NCBI GenBank assembly: GCA_905331475.1
Contig: CAJNYU010004398.1
Span: 1 to 64,000, forward strand
Origin: Rotaria socialis
Lineage: Eukaryota; Rotifera; Eurotatoria; Philodinida; Philodinidae
Direction of reading: 5' to 3'
Length of the DNA: 64,000 nucleotides
Positions within the stretch are counted from its first letter, which is position 1. Each line of letters opens with the position of its first letter. The notes beneath the pieces were generated by a model that saw only the letters and a program-made list of their open reading frames with translations, was not told the DNA's origin and ran no database searches. Positions 1 through 12,800 of this stretch are shown here, in pieces. Both the position numbers and the translations under genes were made by a program.

Positions 1-2533
1 GCCGTCCGTTTATTCGATAACTCTTCACAATTACATTCGATTGAGCTGAAATTTTGTGCACAGAATTGTCTTATCAATATCTAGGTCGAGTTCGAAGATG
101 AGAAGGATCCGTCAAGAAATGACTGAGTGCTCGAAAAAATTGTCATTTTTGATCAAACCTTCCCTGAGGGGGAGTACAGGGATTTTTCAAAAAACCATTT
201 TCTCAGAATCATTCACAACATATATAAATCGACTAAGTTTTTAACGCTGATTCCGAATTTGATATTGGTTTTGAACTAAATCGTAGCTTTCTAACGAAAC
301 ATTGACTGAGAAAGGTCTCAAAATACACAAAAACTGCATCTAGAAACCAAATTACCTAGATATGTCTCAGATGACCAGCCGTTTGGGGGTTTCTCAAATG
401 TCTGGTTTTGTAGTTAGTCAAAAGGACTATCGAAAGGTAAAAAACCGAACTCGATTGCTATTACTATTGATGATTTATTATGAAAATACTGATACCTGTA
501 TCTATCATATATCTCTTATAAATTCATGAGGTTGCTTACGATCGTAATCCTGTTAGATACAAACACAAAACCATTCAAAAATAACTGTTCTTATCCAATT
601 TTCGGAGCTGAGCACGAATCTGAGCTCAATTTCTGTGATCTCTAAAGATATTATATCACGCTAAGAGTAGAGTCAGTGATCACTGGATAGAATTGCATAC
701 AGTGTGGCCCATGCTAACTTAGCACGTCTGTATTTTCTCCTTGCAATTTAGTGAGAAGGGATGTATCTTGATGAGATCTATGCCTTATAGGAAAAATGGA
801 CGTACATTTTCGCTTTTTGAAGTACACATAATAATCGGACGCAAATCCGATATTTCCGCATTTTTCTATTTTACTTTTATAAGTTCTAGCTATCATATAA
901 GAAAGTGTAAAGATAGTGTAACATGTTCATGCAATGGTGAACAGCAACGAAAGGTCTCACAGTTCTTTTGTAATATGATTGAAATAATTAATGTTTTTCT
1001 TAAAGCTCTGTAGATCTAATTATGCAAGCTTGTGGGCTGGAAATTCATTTTTCTTGTGAACTGTTGAAATCAATATGAACTCATAAAAGTATAGTGTATT
1101 GCCATATTCTGCCGTACATAACATGAGCTTCTTTTTATTCGATCACTTGGTTTTGTTTTAGGAAACCTTTGATGGATTCTGTCAATTATTACTTTACAAG
1201 AAGGTGGCAATTTCGAGAAAAGGCAAGAGATATTTTTCTGAATACTCATGTCAAACTCTTAGAAAAAGTTTCGTTGCATGCAATTGCTTTTTTTGCTTGT
1301 ATAGGCGAGTATATTTTTTTGCTGAAGTAAGCTTTGTCACTATTATATAAAAGTGCTTTGATTATTAGATCGCTATGTTCGTACGGGTTTTACAACACAT
1401 TGAACTTGTCATCTGCTTTCTCTTGGTAAAAAGAACACTTTAAAATCAAGGCTCTGTCAAACCTCTGCATTTCGACATGCTCTTTCAAATAAACAAATAG
1501 ATAAGTATATAGAGTAAAAATCCACAGAATGCTACTGGTCTATTTTTGGCATTTGTTATATATATATATATATCCTGAAAATAACAGTATAGCCCATCGT
1601 AAACCGTCACAATAGACATGTTGACATTTCTATGTGATCTCAATGTGTAGCTGACTGCAGACGAAATACTAGGTAGTAAACAAACTTCAATGAAACAATT
1701 CATAGTTTATAATACAATCATTGTTTGATAGTATTCTATGACAATAAATCATGCTACTTAAATGAACATCTGTTGATCATCGAATGCTAGCCCTGAACAA
1801 TACGTTGTGTTGGAGGAAAGAAAAATTAATAAATAAAATATTCTATCTCTTGTGACATGTCAAATAATCTCACTTGATAACAACAAGTTTTTCAATCCTT
1901 CTGTGACTATAATCATAAATATTAGTAAAATATGAAATAAAAGCAAATAAAAACTTTCATTTTTAGCCATGAATATATGTTTATTTGTGATATCAATGAT
2001 GAGTAGTAAAAGCAAAACAAAAAGAATAAACGTTTATGTGCATGTTAGTAGTATTTTCATGCATTCTCAAAAGAAATGAAGAAGAAAAAGAAAAAGAAAA
2101 AGAAATCATTATATACATATAATATAGAACATACATATGAATGAAACTTTGTCCAAACCAATCTACTATATCTATTGAGATAGATTCCTAATACAATATC
2201 ATTAAGTTTCCACAATACAAAGGCACCTTCACGCGCATCACACATATGAACTCGCTGATGAAAACAATAAATAGGTAACAAAAAACAAATAGCTGTTGTA
2301 GTAATCAAGAAAAAACGGAGAATTAAGAGGAATGTTCAAGTGAACTTGAATATGCTTGGAGAGTTCTGATTCAATATACAGTTATGTACAGAAATGTTGT
2401 AATTATTTGCAAATAAAAAAAAAGCAAACTGTAGTTGGCAAATGTAAAAGGAAAAAAATGTCTTTTTTTTTGTTGAATAAATATGTCAATTCAATAAATG
2501 TTGCATGTACAAAATAAAACGCTAGTGTATTGC
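1..2533. other. Intergenic stretch, no gene seen
   Basis: Short open frames on both strands here have no recognisable protein signature, no consistent splice pattern and simple-sequence composition. There is a short TA run near 1558-1572 and an A/G-rich run (repeated GAAAAA) near 2075-2104. Bases 1-430 are slightly richer in GC than the rest and could be a repeat fragment, but no ends are visible. Confidence 0.5.
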
Positions 2534-3319
2534 TCAATCTAATGCATAAAAGTAAGGCGTCTTCATACGAAGATAACGACGTAAACATAAATACATTCTT
2601 AAAGAAAGATAAATTTTTGTTATTTAGCTTTAAAAAAATGATTTAAAATTATACTTACATTCCCATGCCGAGGATGAAACTGGCACAGTTACTTAAAATG
2701 ACATAGCGCATACGTTTTTTTTCAACTAATGCCTTTTCAGCTTCTTGAGCTGCTTTTTCTTCTTCGTCTTCGAAAAGTAGTTGATCACGTACACTTCGAT
2801 TTATTGGATGAGCAAATTTCCATTCCCTTTGAATGGCAAAAGATGCATTAAAAGAAACGAAATGATGCTTGTATTTGTTTTTACTTGGGCGGATCAACTT
2901 CATTGCGCGATGACCAATATAGCATCCAATCAGCAATATTGCGATCTGTTTGCACAGGACTTTTAGGACTTTTTGGTGATGAACTGAAATTCGATGTGTT
3001 ACTGCATTCTTTCAGAAAAATAATTATATCGTTAAAATTCTCTTACGTATCACTATGTGAACTTTTTGAGCTAACACGTGATGATTCTTTTTGTGCTTCT
3101 AATAACAAATGCTCGTTAATTGACATACTTGATAAAAGATCTCGATCAGCAAATGAGCTCATCATTGTTGATGGTGACAGGATTTGTTTTTCTTCCGATT
3201 GAATATCAATCCATGCATCTACAAAAGCAATGGCAAAAGTAAATATTTAGTCAATAAACTAAAAAGCGTGTTTCAAAACTTATTTTACCTGATGAATAAT
3301 TTTGAAATGATCTGTTCAT
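2534..3319 (-). CDS. BNIP3: BNIP3/NIX-type mitophagy receptor
   Basis: Five exons, read from high to low coordinate: 3319-3289, 3218-3047, 2983-2885, 2826-2659, 2597-2534, giving 177 aa. All introns are GT..AG and 55-75 bp. What is seen: an N-terminal W13-I-D-I16 motif placed like the LC3-interacting WVEL of human BNIP3; a segment with SSKSSHSD matching the family's serine-rich block; then ADWMLYWSSR followed by PPKEWKFAHP, matching the family's SDW..DWSSRP..PPKEF.F.HP region; an acidic, probably coiled stretch; and a C-terminal membrane helix at about residues 142-162 followed by a basic tail. Family knowledge: BNIP3 sits as a tail-anchored dimer in the outer mitochondrial membrane and recruits ATG8 proteins to trigger mitophagy. 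The helix contains GMG but not the exact AxxxGxxxG dimer motif. The gene is divergent from CFAP47 across 564 bp. The human protein is a similar size (about 190-220 aa). Confidence 0.88.
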
Positions 3320-3883
3320 GATTGAAATATATTTTTATTTCAGTTTTATTAAATGTAGAAAATCTAAAAGCACAACAGTTTTTTTCTTTCGATTAATTGC
3401 GTCTGTCACTTTCTCAAATAAAACATAACAAATCTCTGATGCCTCCAATAGAAACGTCAGATACATAGATGTTCTTTCTGACTCATCAGAAACAAACAAA
3501 ACCATGTGATTGGAACGTATACATATTGTGCTGATGCACGTGATTATCTGACCTATCGATATAAATCACTTAGCAAGAGAAACTGTGCTGCTCAATAATA
3601 ACTCATGACGCGTAGTAACCATGAACTTTTATCTAAGTGTATGTAATTGAAGAGTAAGACACATGATCAAAGTAAACATGCGTGGACAGAATGTAACGTA
3701 ACGATGTTTTCTCAAATGAAGATATGCAACTGCATAAATGCGTTAACCAATAATTTGCATGCATGGATAGAGAACGTTGCTTAACAACAAATTTTCAATA
3801 TGGTTGATGTTCCTATCAACGAAATTTAACCAAAAAAAAAACACTGTATCTCTTTTGATTCAATAAACAAAAACTTTGAAAAA
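3320..3883. promoter_or_regulatory. Shared intergenic promoter region of BNIP3 (-) and CFAP47 (+)
   Basis: These 564 bp separate two divergent start codons, so both promoters must lie here unless there are unseen upstream exons. No clear TATA box is placed for either gene. An imperfect palindrome at 3776-3788 is listed separately. Confidence 0.5.
3776..3788 (+). promoter_or_regulatory. Possible RFX X-box-like site upstream of CFAP47
   Basis: The sequence gttgcttaacaac lies 96 bp before the CFAP47 ATG. It reads as half-sites GTTGCT and AACAAC with a 1-bp spacer. RFX factors drive ciliary genes through GYTNYC(N1-3)RRNAAC sites, and this differs from that consensus at one position. The match is weak and may be chance in AT-rich DNA. 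Confidence 0.2.
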
Positions 3884-6800
3884 ATGCGTTATAAAGAACA
3901 TGGTATTGTTATTGAACCGAATGAAATTCAATTTTCACATGTGTTACAAAATAATGCTTATCGACAGATAATACATGTTAAAAATGTGGGAAATAAAAGT
4001 AAACGTATACAAATATTTCGACCTGCTATCAAGGTTAGCTTCGTTATTTCAGGAATCTATTATAATCATTTTTTTCCTGTGCGCAATATTTTTTCTAGGA
4101 TTTTCAATTAGTTGTTAATAATCCCGACCAGCCAGTTCCGCCTGGTCTTGAAGTGACAGGTGTTGTTGAATATATCGCAAGATCCAATCAAGAACAGCGT
4201 GATACTATCGTTGTTGACATTGATGGACTAGAAATACAAATTCCTTTATTAGCTTTTCCTGCACGACCAGAAATATTTGTGGATGGTATGGATATTTTTG
4301 CTTTTTAAATTTTTTAATCCATAAATATTATTGAACATTCACTAAGCTAAATTTCTACTGCTTGTTGTTAAAAATGATACATTAAGATCAGAACGTACAT
4401 AAAATCCATCTTATTTATTTAGAATTGGTTAACTTTGGCGTTCATGTCGCTGACAATAAAACAGTTTATAAAAAAATTCTTGTTAGAAATACTGGTAGTA
4501 CGCCTGCACCATATAGAATTGAGTATAAAGGTGAACATCCAATAGGAATTACACCACTTTCAGCAATGGTTCCACCTAATTCGTCTATTCCGGTCGAGGT
4601 AATATATAAATGAAATAAATAAACATATTGATTTATTCTTTACTTTTGTTTAAAGGTATCTTTATTAACATCATCGGTAACAGATATCAATGACATTGCT
4701 ATGTATGTTGAATGGTTCTTTTTTGTAGAAAGAGGAAATGTAATTTTGCTTATTTATTTTCTCAAAATTTTATTAGATTAGATGCATGTCATCGAACGCA
4801 TACGATAAAATTAATTGGAAAAATAATGAATCGTCGTTTATGTTTACTTCACCCGAAAAGTGATGAAGAATTACAAAAACTTAATTTTGGTTCATGCTAC
4901 TATGGTTGTGATCTTACAGCATTAGCTATTCTATATAATGATTCACCTGAGTCCGTTGCTTATTCAGCATTAATCGATGATTCAAAACCATCAGTAAGTT
5001 TTTCCAAAGAAAAATAAAAGCAAACCTAACTGATATTTCTTGTAGGATTCAGATAAGAAAGGAGCATCTGATGTTGAATATACGTTAAATCCATTAAATT
5101 CTATTATTACTGTATTTCCAAATCAAGGCATACTCAATCCATTTGAAAAACGTGCATTATTCTTTCGTTTTAGCCCAAGGTATAGAATTTTTTTTGTTAC
5201 TTTCTATTGTGTAATCGTTTGATTACGAAATGTTTACAAGACGGCAAAACGAAGATACGCATGTGCCCATAGAAAAGAAACAGGAATCGATTAATTCTGC
5301 CAACGAAACGTACCACATCGTGCTAGATTTTAACTAAAACAATAAAGTTGACTATTTGTAGAGTTTGATGAAACCTAGCAAAATTCTTTACATCTCTAAA
5401 TAAAGAATCTTTTTGATTTTATATCAAATAATAGATCGAAAAAATATTGACCAATCAGTCTTTTGTACGCGAAGAATTTCAACTGTAATCACACATTTCT
5501 ATAACAAGAATTACTGTAATTTAGAATATAATAAACTTTTGTAAAAAGATTTTTGATTAAATTTAAAATCAGCTGTAAATTTTTCTTTTCTTTATGAACA
5601 ATATTTAGAATACTACGATGTTATTGAATGTAGAAGAGAACGAGAGAGAAGACTGTATAAGTTACAATATGTATAAAAACAAAAAGAGGTCGTTCCTTTT
5701 ATCTCGATACTCCATAATCACAGGAGTTATCTTTTAATTTTATTGAATTTCTTTTTTCTGTTCACTAGAGCTTATCCACCAAAACAAGCATTTTCTGCTA
5801 CACTTGATTTACCACCAAAACGTGATATTGCTGCTTTTATGTATTTCGAATTATTAGGTGCAAGTCCTGGCCTATCTAATATTGAGCATAGCAAAACAAA
5901 ACTTGAAATAGCTGTAGCTGGAACAGCATTACCAGTTATATTATCACTCGAACCGCAGGCATTACATTATCCAACAACATACATTGGACAAAAAGAAGAG
6001 AAATATATTCATATTTACAATCAATCTGATCATAAATCAATTGATTTTCGTTTTCCATCAATTGCAAATTTTGCTATACAACCAGCAAGTGGAAAATTAA
6101 AACCAAGAGAAAAATTACAAGTTCTTGTTACATTCATTCCACATCAAATTGGTTTGTTCCAACAGATTTTTTCGTTCTGTTGTTTTTTAATTCTAACTCT
6201 TTCTTTTCTAGGTAATATTAATAAAACACTTGTATGTGAAGTACTCGGTGCAGTAGTGAATCCTAATACACCGGTTTATACACAATCAAAACCTATTCAT
6301 CAAGCTCAATGTCTACTAGCAGGTTATTCATCGGCTATAACTGAAATACCAGTAGAAAAATTTAATATGGGTAAATTATAAGTTCATTAGATATTTTTAG
6401 AACAAAAAATAAAAACGTATCTATATGTTTATTTTTTCTATAGGTCTTAAGCCAATGATTTCTAATGAAGTCGGTGCTAATGTAATTACAACACATGATT
6501 CATTAAAACGTTTTCATCCTCGTGCGGCTGTTTTAAATAGTGCTAATGACACTTCACATAATCAGCGAGCATCAAATTCATATTTTAATAATTTTAAAAA
6601 GCATAAAGTATCGTTTCCAAACGATCGTGCAAGAAGCATTGCTCCATTTAATCGGGATGATAGCTTTATGTATGTTTTCAAACTCTGAAAACAGATATTG
6701 AACAGAATTGATTGTATAATTTTCTTAATCTAGAACACCATTCACTAAAGAGCAACGATATAATTATGTTGATCCAGATTATGCATATACAGATGAAGAA

Positions 6801-9800
6801 AGAAAACGAATTGAAATGCATAATAATATGTATAATCAATTATTTGATGAGCAAAGATTTCAACGATCAGAAGTTAAAAGAACAAAGTAAAAATTTGAAA
6901 AAAATTTAAAAACACAAATCTTTTTATTTTGTTTTTTAACGTATTTAGAGAACATAAAAAATATGATGATGATATTGACCTTGGAATTAAGCCAGCCAAT
7001 GGACTAGAATCACCACATATTACTTTAGCGGATGTAGAAAAAAATGTTAATAAAGCTATAAGTAAGTGAACATTTTATATAATTATCTTCATGCAAAAAA
7101 AAAATACTTGTAAAAAAAGATCTAGTCAGTTTGTGTCCAATTGAATATTTATTTTTAAAATTTACAAAAATATTCATTAGTTTAATTAATATTTCTGAAA
7201 CTATAGTGACATACATATTTCTCATCAGTTTTTAAGTAAAATCATCAGAGGGTAAAACAATTTGAAGCACGGCATATATAATCCGAGAAAAAAGTTTTCT
7301 AGACAATAATAGAAGTAAAAAGAAAGAAAATAATATACAGAAGGAAAAAAGAAGAAACAGGTTGCGAAGGCTGCAAAATTTTGACATCTTTTCTTTTCCT
7401 CTCATATTTGAAATCCGTCTAAAACTAAACATAATCTATGACGCTTGTCTTATTATTTTTTCTCTTGCTATATTCAAGTTCCATCTTATCCTAATTGGAA
7501 ATATCGTTTACCAACAACATCTGAATTGGCTGAACAAGAACAAACATTACTAAGTAAACCAATAAAAGAAGGTCTTAATTCAGTACCAGCAACGCAAAAA
7601 GAAAAAAATGATTCTGCTATACTGTTACCACCGAGTCAATTATTTAAAATTGTTGTTGGTTTGTTAAATTTTAATATTCTCATTTGAATAATACGGAAAA
7701 AAATCCTCCATTTAGGACCACCGGAATTAAATTTTGGTGAAGTCTGCGTAAATGCACCAGTAACAAAATTTTTATCAGTTCTTAATAATCTCGATCAATT
7801 TATTCTCGTTCAAATTGATGTTTGTTTTATTTTGAAAAAAAATTTTGCTTTCTTTACATATGATATTTCATATAGGTTGATTCATCTGCTTTAAAAATGA
7901 CATCACCATTAAGTCAAGTAATACCTGGAAAATCTCATGTACAATTTCCAGTAACATTTGAGCCAACAGAAATTGGTCTTTATCAACGGTCACTATCGTA
8001 TATAATTAATAATTTCTATCGTCATTATGTTAAAATCATAGCCGATGTTCGTGTACCAACTGTACAATTGTCAACAGAAAAACTTCTCATACGTTCATTA
8101 CCACATCTTTTAGCTGAAGATTCCTTTCGAAAAGTTGTTCATTTATATAATCCATTAAATGCACCAGCCGAATTTCGTTGGATACCTATTGTTGGACCAC
8201 GAGGAACAGCATTTTCAATTCGTCCAGCGACAGGTTTATTTCTAGATTTAATCTTTTTAAAGGAACTTCTAGAAAAAATAATATCTTTTAGGAATTATTG
8301 AACCTTATCAAACCATTGATAGTGAAGTTGTTTGGTATGGCAGTACACAAGCACCATTAGAAAATTATTTTACATTACATATTTTCTCAACGAATGATTC
8401 ACGCAAAGTAGCGGTAAATAATAATTCTGTAGTACCAAATAGCGAAACAGCATTAACACTACAATGTATTGCACAAGTTGGTAAAGCAAAATTTAAAATT
8501 CCTGAAAAACGTGTTAATTTTGGCTTAATACCAATCAATATGACAACGAAAAAATCATTTACCATTGTTAATGAAGGAACAAATCATCTTTTCTATCAAG
8601 TACGATTCTATTTATCTGATTATTCTTCATTGTTTTTGTTTCAAAACTCTCTTTTCTTTCTTTCTTTCTTTCTTTCAAGATAACGGATCCAAATCCATGT
8701 TCTGGTGTTATTATAAGTCCAGACAATGGCCTTGTTTCAGCTGGTTCACAAACAAGTATAACAATTGAAGTTACACCTATCGAATTAATTAAATTCGATA
8801 TAAAATTTGGCCTAAAAGTTCTTGGACAACGTGAACAAGAAATTCGTATGACAGGCGATGTTGTTGAGCCAACTTTGAATATTCCTGAAACTGAATTTAA
8901 CTTTGGTGGTGTACCAATATTAATGAAAGCAATGAAACCATTTTGTATCGAAAATAGGGTATGTAAGAATGAAACATCATATTTTTCTTCTGCATATTTT
9001 ATCAATTTAATAATTGAAACAGTCAAGAAGTTTTCTTTTCTTTTTTTCTAGAATAAGGTTAGCCAACAGATGAGTTTTTCTCGGATAGTTTCATATCCGA
9101 ACTGTAATATATGACTTCCACTATTTCAATTAGATTAATTTAATGAGCACAAATATGTTTTTATTTTTATTCAAAAGGTAAAAGGATAAAGAGAGAATAT
9201 TCAACCTCTTGCGTGAACGCACTGATCTGTTCGAAAATGTCTTTTAACACAAATATTTGGGAAGCAACAAGGTACAAGACTAAATTTGCATCGAATACAT
9301 CGATGTGTCTCCATTGGACGATGACGTTGATGATGATGACGATCGTATACACTCCTTTTGAAAATAGTAGGATTGTCATGATTAAAATCGGCATCATTAT
9401 TATTGTCCATGTCTGCTTGCGTTAAATCCGATGCAGCAAATGAGAAAAGAAGACCAATAAAGAATACCACCATAAATATATTTGATAGATGCATTATGAG
9501 AAATAATAGAAATAACGTTAGGAAAATGTAGGGAGTATTTATATGTTGTTTATACAATGCTATCTATTAAGATTTATAATAGAAAAGTTAGATTAGGTAA
9601 TGACAGATTAAGATATAAATTCGCAGCATATTTGCGTCGGAAAAATATCTATTTTTCCTGAAGGACCTCAAGAGGTCAAGACATTTGATATGTAAAATAG
9701 TTAAGCTTTTATCAGTTGCTCGTGATATTTTCTAATGTATTATATTAGTCAGCACTACATGCATGATAAGATCTGTTGATATATTACGATGCAAAAAGAA

Positions 9801-12800
9801 CGGCACAGCATTTCAACCCACACTCTCGTCGAGACGAGTGCTGAAAGACAATTTGTTAATTGGAAATATTTTATTTTTCATTTTCTTTAGAATCGAATAT
9901 AACTTACCTTTATGATCTGTTCATAAAAGAGAGGATACAACCTGAAAGACAAGTATTCTGAATAGAAATTTTTGTTCGACTTTTCTACGGAAAAGTCAAC
10001 GAAAATTATCTTCTCAGAGCTATTCTGCAAAAACGAAAGGCAGACATTTGTGCTATTGCATTGATATCACACACTATTATTGTCGATGTTTGTCAGTGTC
10101 TCTTTTACATAAATAAACATATTTTATTGTGTTGATTCAATCAATTTGAGAATCACAATATTAGTATACTTAGAAAATAATTCTATTACTGTGAAGTTTT
10201 TCTTTTCTTCATTTCGAGTATAATTCGATTTCATTAAAATTATCCAAATTCATTAAAAATACTATCCATGTCTTCAATTCGTGATTTCATATTCTTTTCT
10301 CTCTCTTTCTCTCTCTCTCTATTATAATTGCATCAATAATAGACGCGGAGATGTGCGCATCTGCTTGAGAAAATTGTCAGATGAGTTGTTATCGAATATT
10401 GATCAACAACAATAAATGCGCATTTAAAAATCAGCAATAAATTAGTCGCTCTTGAAAATTCTACAAGAGACTATTATTAATTTTTATCATGCATAATCAA
10501 ATAAATGCAATTCTTGTTCGTGTTCTTCTCTGTGCTACTGTTTTGGTTTCGGCTAATCCGACTGCATCTGCTAAAGAACAACGTCTTGCTCTATCATTTC
10601 CAAACATATTTCAAGCATCGAATCCATTTTGTATTCCAATGATGTGTTTCGTTCAATGTATGTACAGTAGTCAACTTAACTCACGTGGATGTAGTACTTG
10701 CAGTTGTCTTCCATGTGGTGGTATATGGTGATTATCTTCGTGTTTTGTTTTCATTAAATCAATGAAAAATAAAATTTTAAATAAAATAAAATTCCTTGCC
10801 TGTATTATGAACTGAAGTAAAAATGACTGATCTTCGAGTTACATTTTCAAAAAGTCATATGAATGAATCTGTTTTAAAAATGAAAAACAAAAGTGATTTT
10901 CGATATAATTACTTCCCAGAATTCGATTTGACTGTTTGTATAAATCGTTGATACACATGCAAACAGAAATAATTATGCATGAAAATAATTTTAATTTCTA
11001 TTCTGTAAATGCTCAAATAGATTTCCTTATTTTTATCCATCAATATAAACATTATTTGTCGTGTTTCATCAGATAGTTGACAGTAAATATATAAGAATTA
11101 AAATACTCATAGTTATGTTTAGTATTAGCAAAAAATTCTATCTCATATTTGTTATGTACGAAATGTGTATTGATTATAAATAGAATTAATTACCTTAATT
11201 TACTTCAATTCACGCAGTTTAACTATTTTTGACGTAAAACTTCTAACTAAATCAAAAATAGATATAACTACTCAATCGTAAAAATGTCTCTCTTTTTTTA
11301 TTCAGGGCACTGTTAAAGGAATTGTTGAGATAAATCTTTCCAAATATCCTGATTTCAGTATAAAAACAAATCCAGTTATTGGTAAATACAAATGACTGTC
11401 TCGTATTTCAAATTCTTGTATTCTAATTTAATTCATAGGTAATGAACAATGTTGTGTAAAAAATGGCCAAGTTTATAGTATAGTTGTTCAACCAGATGAA
11501 ACTATTGAAGCTGAACTTATTCTTATTCCAGCTGAAGTTTGTTTTTTTATTTTTATTTTTCTAGGTTTTGATTATTCTTCTTCGTCTTCTTCATTAAGAT
11601 TGCTTTCTATGACTTTCTTCTTCCAATTCGTACATGTCCACCATTACTTAATGTTGAAGGTTTATCTCAAGCATCGAAACCTGAATCAGCATCGCATCAT
11701 CATCGTGAATTGAGTGCAAGCGAACAAAAAGCTTTACAACCATCACATCCACCTATAAATCGTCGTATACGCGCAACAGCATTATCTGATTGTTTACAAT
11801 TGTCAACAAAAGAATTACATTTTCAAATGTATTCAACACAATATAATGCTATGAAACAAGGTGCCTATTGTGATTGTAAAGAAATTATTTTAATCAACAA
11901 TAGTAAAAAACAAATACATTGGCAACTTGATTTACGTGATAATGTAGCATTAGATGATGATATATTTCGTGTATTACATTCATCATTGGTACCATTTATA
12001 AGTCCATCAACAAATATTGGACCCGAAGGTGAAATTGAACCAAAACAAATGTTTTCGTTTAAAATTAATTTTGCACCAAAAAAACCGGGAATATATAAAG
12101 CACGTATACCATTTTATACAAATCATAATCAAGAAACACCCTATACATATATTGAATTAACTGGAGAATTAATAATGCCGAATTTAATATTTGAACCAAG
12201 ACGTTTAATTCTTCCTCCTGTGCCACTTGATATTGATAGTATTGGAACAGTTCGAATGCGAACAAAAGGTTTTGAAAAGTATGTTTGAATAAAAAGAAAA
12301 CTAATTATTTTACTATTTGTTCTTTGATTATTTATTAGAAATACAAAATTAATTATTTTATCGCATGTTAAGCCAATAGATGTTTCATATGAATTTCATG
12401 CATCATTTCCTGAGCCAGCTATAATTAACATCGATAAACAACAAGATTTTTTGATGAAAATATGTTTTAGTAGTAATCATTCATATTCTGAACAGATTAT
12501 AGTCAAAATAATTGATGAAGAAAGAAATTGGTAAGTTGCTTTTCTGTTACGTCTTTTTTTTTATGAAACTAAGTTCTTTGCTTTTTCTATTTTAGTTTCG
12601 AATATGAAGTTTATGTTACTGCTGATAATTCAATATTTACATGTTACTCATTCTTATGGAAATCCGAAAATGATTATCAAATTGTTGTACAACCAGGTCA
12701 AATAATGAAAGGAAGTAGAATTAGATCTGATGAGAGTAATTCAAGTGGTACGAATAAATAATTGCGTTTTCCCCGCATACTGAACTAATGTTAACTAATC

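Noticed and set aside
714-1013. Overlapping open frames on both strands (60 and 90 codons).
   Set aside because: No domain, no signal peptide, no splice partners. The two frames shadow each other in AT-rich DNA.
2885-3202. A 105-codon plus-strand frame.
   Set aside because: It lies antisense to BNIP3 exons 2 and 3, whose family motifs are clear on the minus strand, so it is a shadow.
8568-9026. A 152-codon minus-strand frame.
   Set aside because: It is antisense to CFAP47 exons 15-16 and includes the CTTT microsatellite as charged repeats, so it is a shadow frame.
12065-12265. A minus-strand frame rich in Tyr and Gln.
   Set aside because: It is antisense to CFAP47 exon 19, which has a continuous, phase-consistent coding frame.
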